Of a DNA stretch of 64,000 nucleotides, positions 61,038-64,000 are shown piece after piece. The DNA is taken from the NCBI GenBank assembly GCA_029260795.1, contig JAJDCO010000002.1, positions 50,440 through 114,439 on the forward strand, given 5' to 3'. A model generated the notes under the pieces. The model saw nothing but the letters and a program-made list of their open reading frames with translations. It was not told the origin of the DNA and did no database searches. Every line of letters begins with the position of its first letter. The first letter of the stretch is position 1. Both the position numbers and the translations under genes were made by a program. The DNA comes from Planctomycetota bacterium (GTDB lineage: Bacteria; Planctomycetota; OFTM77).

Positions 61038-61571
61038 ATCGAGCGCGGCGAGTCGGAGACCCGGCTTCACGGAAGGCGACAGCCTCCTGGGACGATGTCC
61101 CTCATGCGACTTCGCCAACGGGGTTCTTGGACCACCGGCTTTCAGCCGGCACGTTACGTAGACGACTCCACGTGGCCTCTCCGGGCGACCTCTCGATCGC
61201 TCCTCTCCCCATCGTCGGAGATCGAGCGTGCGGAGATCTCACGTCAGGCCGCAAGCGTCACGATCCCGGCTGAAGCCGGCGGTACAGGAAGACGAGTACA
61301 AAAGCAACATCATTTGATGGTCATGAGCACGTCAGGCCGCAAGCGTCACGATCCCGGCCGAAGCCGGAGGTCCGAGATTGTCGATGAGGCTCACTTCCTG
61401 CAGGGCGGTCCAGGGGATGGGGTCCGACTCAGCGGTCCATCATGGGCTCGGCGGTCGCAGGCTGAGTCAGAAAGCGACGTTCTTTCTCGAAACGTGCTTC
61501 CGGAAAGCATGTATTGAGCCCTGGCCACCAAGTCATCACTCACCGAACCGCCACACTCCAGGATGCCCCCC
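61038..61571. other. 534-bp intergenic region with hairpins and a 40-bp direct repeat
   Basis: No intact gene. It contains the hairpin CCGGCT-TTC-AGCCGG (61135-61149) and two direct repeats described separately. On the minus strand, about 61333-61440 can encode a short piece (ESDPIPWTALQEVSLIDNLG and on, ending PASAGIVTLAA) that looks like a degenerate C-terminus; its start is cut by a stop. Confidence 0.5.
61240..61367. repeat. 40-bp direct repeat with CCGGC-TGAA-GCCGG hairpin
   Basis: 61240-61279 and 61328-61367 match at 39 of 40 bases, 88 bases apart. Each ends in CCCGGC[T/C]GAAGCCGG, which folds as a stem with the loop TGAA or CGAA, the same loop type as the REP-like elements. Confidence 0.85.
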
Positions 61572-62951
61572 ATGAGAAGAAGCGTCGTCGCCTCACTCTT
61601 CCTGATCTTCAGCCTGCTCGTTCCCCAAGCCCTCGCCCAAGAAGGCACGTTCGACCTCGAGAAGACGAAGCGCGTCCTCGAGGAGGAGATCCAGAAGCAG
61701 CTCGATCGCGGCGTGGCGTCGGTTTCGATCGCGCTGGTGCGCGATGGCAAGATCGTCTGGGAGGCGGCCTTCGGATACATGAACGTCGCGATGCAGGTGC
61801 CTGCGACTCCCGAGACCATCTACGTCGTCGGCTCCACCTTCAAGGCCGCGACCGCGACCGCGCTGCTGCAGCTGGCCGAGCAGGGCAAGTTCGCGCTCGA
61901 TGACGCCATCAACGATTACCTCGGTGACTCGAAGGTCCAGGATCTTGCTGACTCGCCGGTCACGTTCCGCCACATCCTCTGTCATGGCTCCGGACTCCAG
62001 GCCGGAGCGAACACGGTCGACGTTTGGAGCCGAACGCTGCCCGACTCGCTCGAAGAGCTGACGGTGAAGCTGAAGTCGGTGCGCCCACCGATGGAGAAGT
62101 GGGAGTACAACAACTACGCCTACGGCCTGGCCGGGCTGCTCGTCGAGCGCATCTCCGGGCAACCCTATGAAGAGTACATCCGAGAGCACGTCCTGAAGCC
62201 GCTCGGCATCGAGACACCCGGCCCGGTGAGCCCCACGCCCGCGATGCTCGGGTACCTGGCGCTCCCCTATGTGGTCGGCCCGGGCTCGAAGCCACAACCC
62301 GTCTCGCGGACCCGCTACGATGTCTACCCGGCCGGCGACATCTACCTGACGGCCTCGGACATGGCGCGCTTCCTCGGCGCTCATCTGCAAGAAGGCGAGT
62401 GGCAGGGCCAGCGCCTGATCTCGGCCGAGTCGACGCGCGAGGCGCATCGGGTGCAGTTTCAAGGCTACGGGTTAGGCTGGGGTGTCTCCGGCGGCCCGGG
62501 ACAGCGGTTGATATCGCACGGCGGCGGTGTCTTGGGCTTCGCGACGCAGATGCTCGGCGACCTCGATGCCCGCGTGGGCGTGTACGTCGCGTCGAACTCG
62601 GGCAACATGAGCAAGATCGCCCAGGCGGCGATCCAGCTATTGCGCGGCGAAGACTACGTTGCCCCCAAGGAGCGTCCGGTGATCGAGCTCGAAGCGAGTG
62701 ACCTCGAGCCCTTGATCGGCAAGTACGAGCTCCAGCCGGGTGTCATCCTCACCGTCACTCGAGACGGGAACGAGCTCTTCGCCCAGCTCACCGGGCAAGA
62801 CCGCTTCGGGGTCTTCCCCAGCGCACCGCTCGAGTTCTTCTTCCGAGTCGTCGAGGCCACGCTCACCTTCGAGAAGAACGAGGAGGGCGAGATTCATCGA
62901 GTCGTGCTGAAGCAAGGCGGCGCCGTCATGCCCTTGAAGAAGATCGAGTAA
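61572..62951 (+). CDS. Secreted serine hydrolase of the class C beta-lactamase/DD-peptidase family
   Basis: 459 residues from ATG 61572 with a signal peptide (RRSVVASLFLIFSLLVPQALA). Penicillin-recognising motifs are complete: S88-TF-K91 in VGSTFKAATA, Y179-N-N181 in WEYNNYAYG, and H316-GG in ISHGGGVLGF. The catalytic domain spans about 30-350. A C-terminal domain of about 90 residues (IGKYELQPGVILTVTRDGNE, then LTGQDRFGVFPSAPLEFFFR) is typical of the long beta-lactamase-related esterases and peptidases. It may act as an esterase, D-aminopeptidase or DD-peptidase, and the substrate is not determined; real resistance activity should not be assumed. It lies next to the lyase cluster, but a 534-base repeat region separates them. 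Confidence 0.9.
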   Translation: MRRSVVASLFLIFSLLVPQALAQEGTFDLEKTKRVLEEEIQKQLDRGVASVSIALVRDGKIVWEAAFGYMNVAMQVPATPETIYVVGSTFKAATATALLQLAEQGKFALDDAINDYLGDSKVQDLADSPVTFRHILCHGSGLQAGANTVDVWSRTLPDSLEELTVKLKSVRPPMEKWEYNNYAYGLAGLLVERISGQPYEEYIREHVLKPLGIETPGPVSPTPAMLGYLALPYVVGPGSKPQPVSRTRYDVYPAGDIYLTASDMARFLGAHLQEGEWQGQRLISAESTREAHRVQFQGYGLGWGVSGGPGQRLISHGGGVLGFATQMLGDLDARVGVYVASNSGNMSKIAQAAIQLLRGEDYVAPKERPVIELEASDLEPLIGKYELQPGVILTVTRDGNELFAQLTGQDRFGVFPSAPLEFFFRVVEATLTFEKNEEGEIHRVVLKQGGAVMPLKKIE

Positions 62952-63077
62952 GGGACGTGAGGTGAGGCCTGGTCTCGGCGTCCTCGGAGCGGATTGGGTG
63001 GTCGTCGGGTGTCGAGGCGCTCGCCGGGCGTCAGCTCCGCTTCGCCTCGAATGACGCATTCCGTTCGGAGACCGCTC

Positions 63078-63246
63078 GTGGGCTTCGCTGCGCGGACGCA
63101 CTCCGATCATCGTGGGCTTCGCTGCGCGGACGCACTCCGATCATCGTGGGCTTCGCTGCGCGGACGCACTCCGATCATCGTGGGCTTCGCTGCGCGGACG
63201 CACTCCGATGATCGTGGGCTTCGCTGCGCGGATGCGCTCCGATCAC
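63078..63246 (+). repeat. Five 34-bp tandem repeats upstream of and inside the ECF sigma 3 frame
   Basis: Units start at 63078, 63112, 63146, 63180 and 63214 (GGGCTTCGCTGCGCGGACGC, then ACTCCGATCATC). Units 1-4 are nearly identical (one C-to-G change in unit 4). The fifth is diverged and one base shorter. 34 is not a multiple of 3, so each unit is read differently. Their GCTTCGCTGCGC word occurs in the inverted repeat around sigma 1. Confidence 0.93.
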
Positions 63247-63669
63247 CCCATCTTTTCTCGTTCGCAGCTGACGGCGCTGGTGCACGAGGCGTTCTTGCGT
63301 CTGGTCGATCATTCCGCCGACGACTTCAACGATCAGACGCATTTTCGGGCCGTGGCGGCGACGGCGATGCGTCAGATTCTCATCGACCATCTCCGCAGTC
63401 GACGGGCCGCGAAGCGAGGAGCGGGCTGGGATCGCGTCACCTTGAGCGATCTCTCGGGCGCCCCGCAGGCGCTCGACCTCGAGGCGTTGGACGAAGCCCT
63501 CACGAAGCTCGGCGACGTCGACGAGCGGGCGGCGCGGGTCGTCGAGCTGAAGTTCTTCGGCGGCTGGACCGAGCCAGCGATCGCGGCTGCCCTCGAGATC
63601 TCGGCGCGGACCGTTCGCAACGACTGGAGCATGGCGCGCGCCTGGCTCCGGCAGCACCTGGGAGACTGA
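63112..63669 (+). pseudogene. ECF-type sigma factor 3 with 5' part replaced by tandem repeats
   Basis: The frame from GTG 63112 to 63669 gives 185 residues, but the first 50 are only translated repeats and leftover sequence. From about residue 52 the text is an ordinary sigma factor of the same group as sigma 1 and 2: LTALVHEAFLRLVDH, FRAVAATAMRQILIDHLRSR, and region 4 LKFFGGWTEPAIAAALEISA with RTVRNDWSMARAWL. About 45-50 residues of region 2.1 (the LYxELRRIA...HTLQP part) are missing. It is therefore probably inactive, unless the repeat-derived N-terminus is tolerated. A functional start could not be found. The E3 repeat follows at 63716. Confidence 0.85.
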
Positions 63670-63715
63670 GCGGAGAGCGTTGAACCTTCCTCGGAGGCCA
63701 GGCTTCAGCCCAGCT

Positions 63716-64000
63716 TTGCAAAACGAAATGCTCCAGACCGTCCCCTCGGAGGCCCGACTCTCGGAGGCCCGAATTCATTCGGGTGGGAGGTCGTTCGCCC
63801 TTGCGAAGCCGTCGTGATCGCCGAGGGCGTATCCAGCGGACTGAAGTCCGCCCTCCGGTATGGGGTACAGAGACCCGAACGGAGTTCGACAGGTCGCGCC
63901 ACTTAATCCTCGTGGCCTGTCGGCGGGGCGATTTGCCTTCGAAGAGCGTGGGTGAGAGAGCGGTGCGCGAGAAGCCCTCCCGCTCGACTGAATCCCAGCT
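63716..64000 (+). repeat. REP-like composite repeat, copy E3 (continues past window)
   Basis: Starts with TTGCAAAACGAAATGCTCC (shared, inverted, with E1), has the CTCGGAGGCCCGA word twice, then the hairpins CCCGAA-TTCA-TTCGGG (63768-63783) and GCGGAC-TGAA-GTCCGC (63836-63851), and a third, imperfect one near 63875. From 63757 on it is nearly identical to E2. It runs to the window edge. Confidence 0.88.

Noticed and set aside
61095..61517. Open frame of 140 codons after the lyase gene
   Set aside because: It runs through the direct repeats and hairpins and its translation is low in complexity; no start signal or family.
63078..63246. 34-bp repeats as a CRISPR array
   Set aside because: The units are directly adjacent with no spacers, and no cas gene is seen.
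1..64000. tRNA, rRNA, riboswitch or replication origin
   Set aside because: Looked for cloverleaf-type arms with TTCGA loops, rRNA core text and DnaA-box clusters and saw none that I could support by eye; a covariance-model scan would be needed to exclude small RNAs.

Overview
This is a GC-rich bacterial chromosome segment with no rRNA, tRNA, CRISPR array or intact transposase that I can see. Its gene content is typical of a Planctomycetota-type organism, with Acidobacteriota as the main alternative. It has ECF sigma factors of the HTLQPTALVxEAYLRL kind next to very large Ser/Thr kinases with TPR or helical tails, many secreted beta-propeller proteins (PQQ-like, FG-GAP, PD40), a TPR-CHAT protein and a LarA-type racemase. 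The phylum call is an inference from content, not from a marker gene.

Layout. 0-11 kb: the 5' end of a secreted c-type cytochrome (minus strand, cut by the window edge), a small tail-anchored protein, a decayed cysteine-synthase remnant, a large secreted propeller protein, a subtilisin-like protease, a membrane-anchored protein and a secreted alpha/beta-hydrolase. 11-20.5 kb: a signalling block of GNAT, ECF sigma 1, a membrane protein, kinase 1, ECF sigma 2 and kinase 2, the last two overlapping. 20.5-32 kb: secreted and lipid-anchored proteins (FG-GAP/IPT, an M74-like endopeptidase, a seven-bladed PD40 propeller, small lipoproteins), a FocA/NirC channel and a PQQ propeller. 32.5-41.5 kb: a TPR-CHAT protein with 126-bp coding repeats, an S1/P1 nuclease-PHP-lamin-tail fusion, a Cys-rich YkgJ-like protein, LarA and a small secreted protein. 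42-54.8 kb: a secreted protein, a type-B carboxylesterase, a PQQ propeller, kinase 3, two small lipoproteins (one frameshifted) and another secreted protein. 55-61 kb: a co-directional catabolic cluster of Na+/solute symporter, 68-aa membrane peptide, amidohydrolase with a C-terminal CBM9-like domain, and heparinase II/III-type lyase. 61.5-64 kb: a serine hydrolase and an ECF sigma gene whose 5' end is replaced by 34-bp tandem repeats.

Three threads run through the window. First, six secreted proteins and one decayed 3' fragment carry variants of one beta-rich domain of about 100-130 residues that I cannot name; two of them share a distinct version ending in F-x-T-Q. Second, short hairpins with a TGAA/TTCA loop and changing stems form a REP-like repeat family; three composite copies (26.1, 43.7 and 63.7 kb) were found, one of which truncates a secreted-protein gene. 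Third, the sigma factors lack the usual acidic region 2.2 motif and sit beside kinases, which fits regulation by phosphorylation. The most unusual single gene is the nuclease-PHP-LTD fusion at 36.4-38.8 kb.
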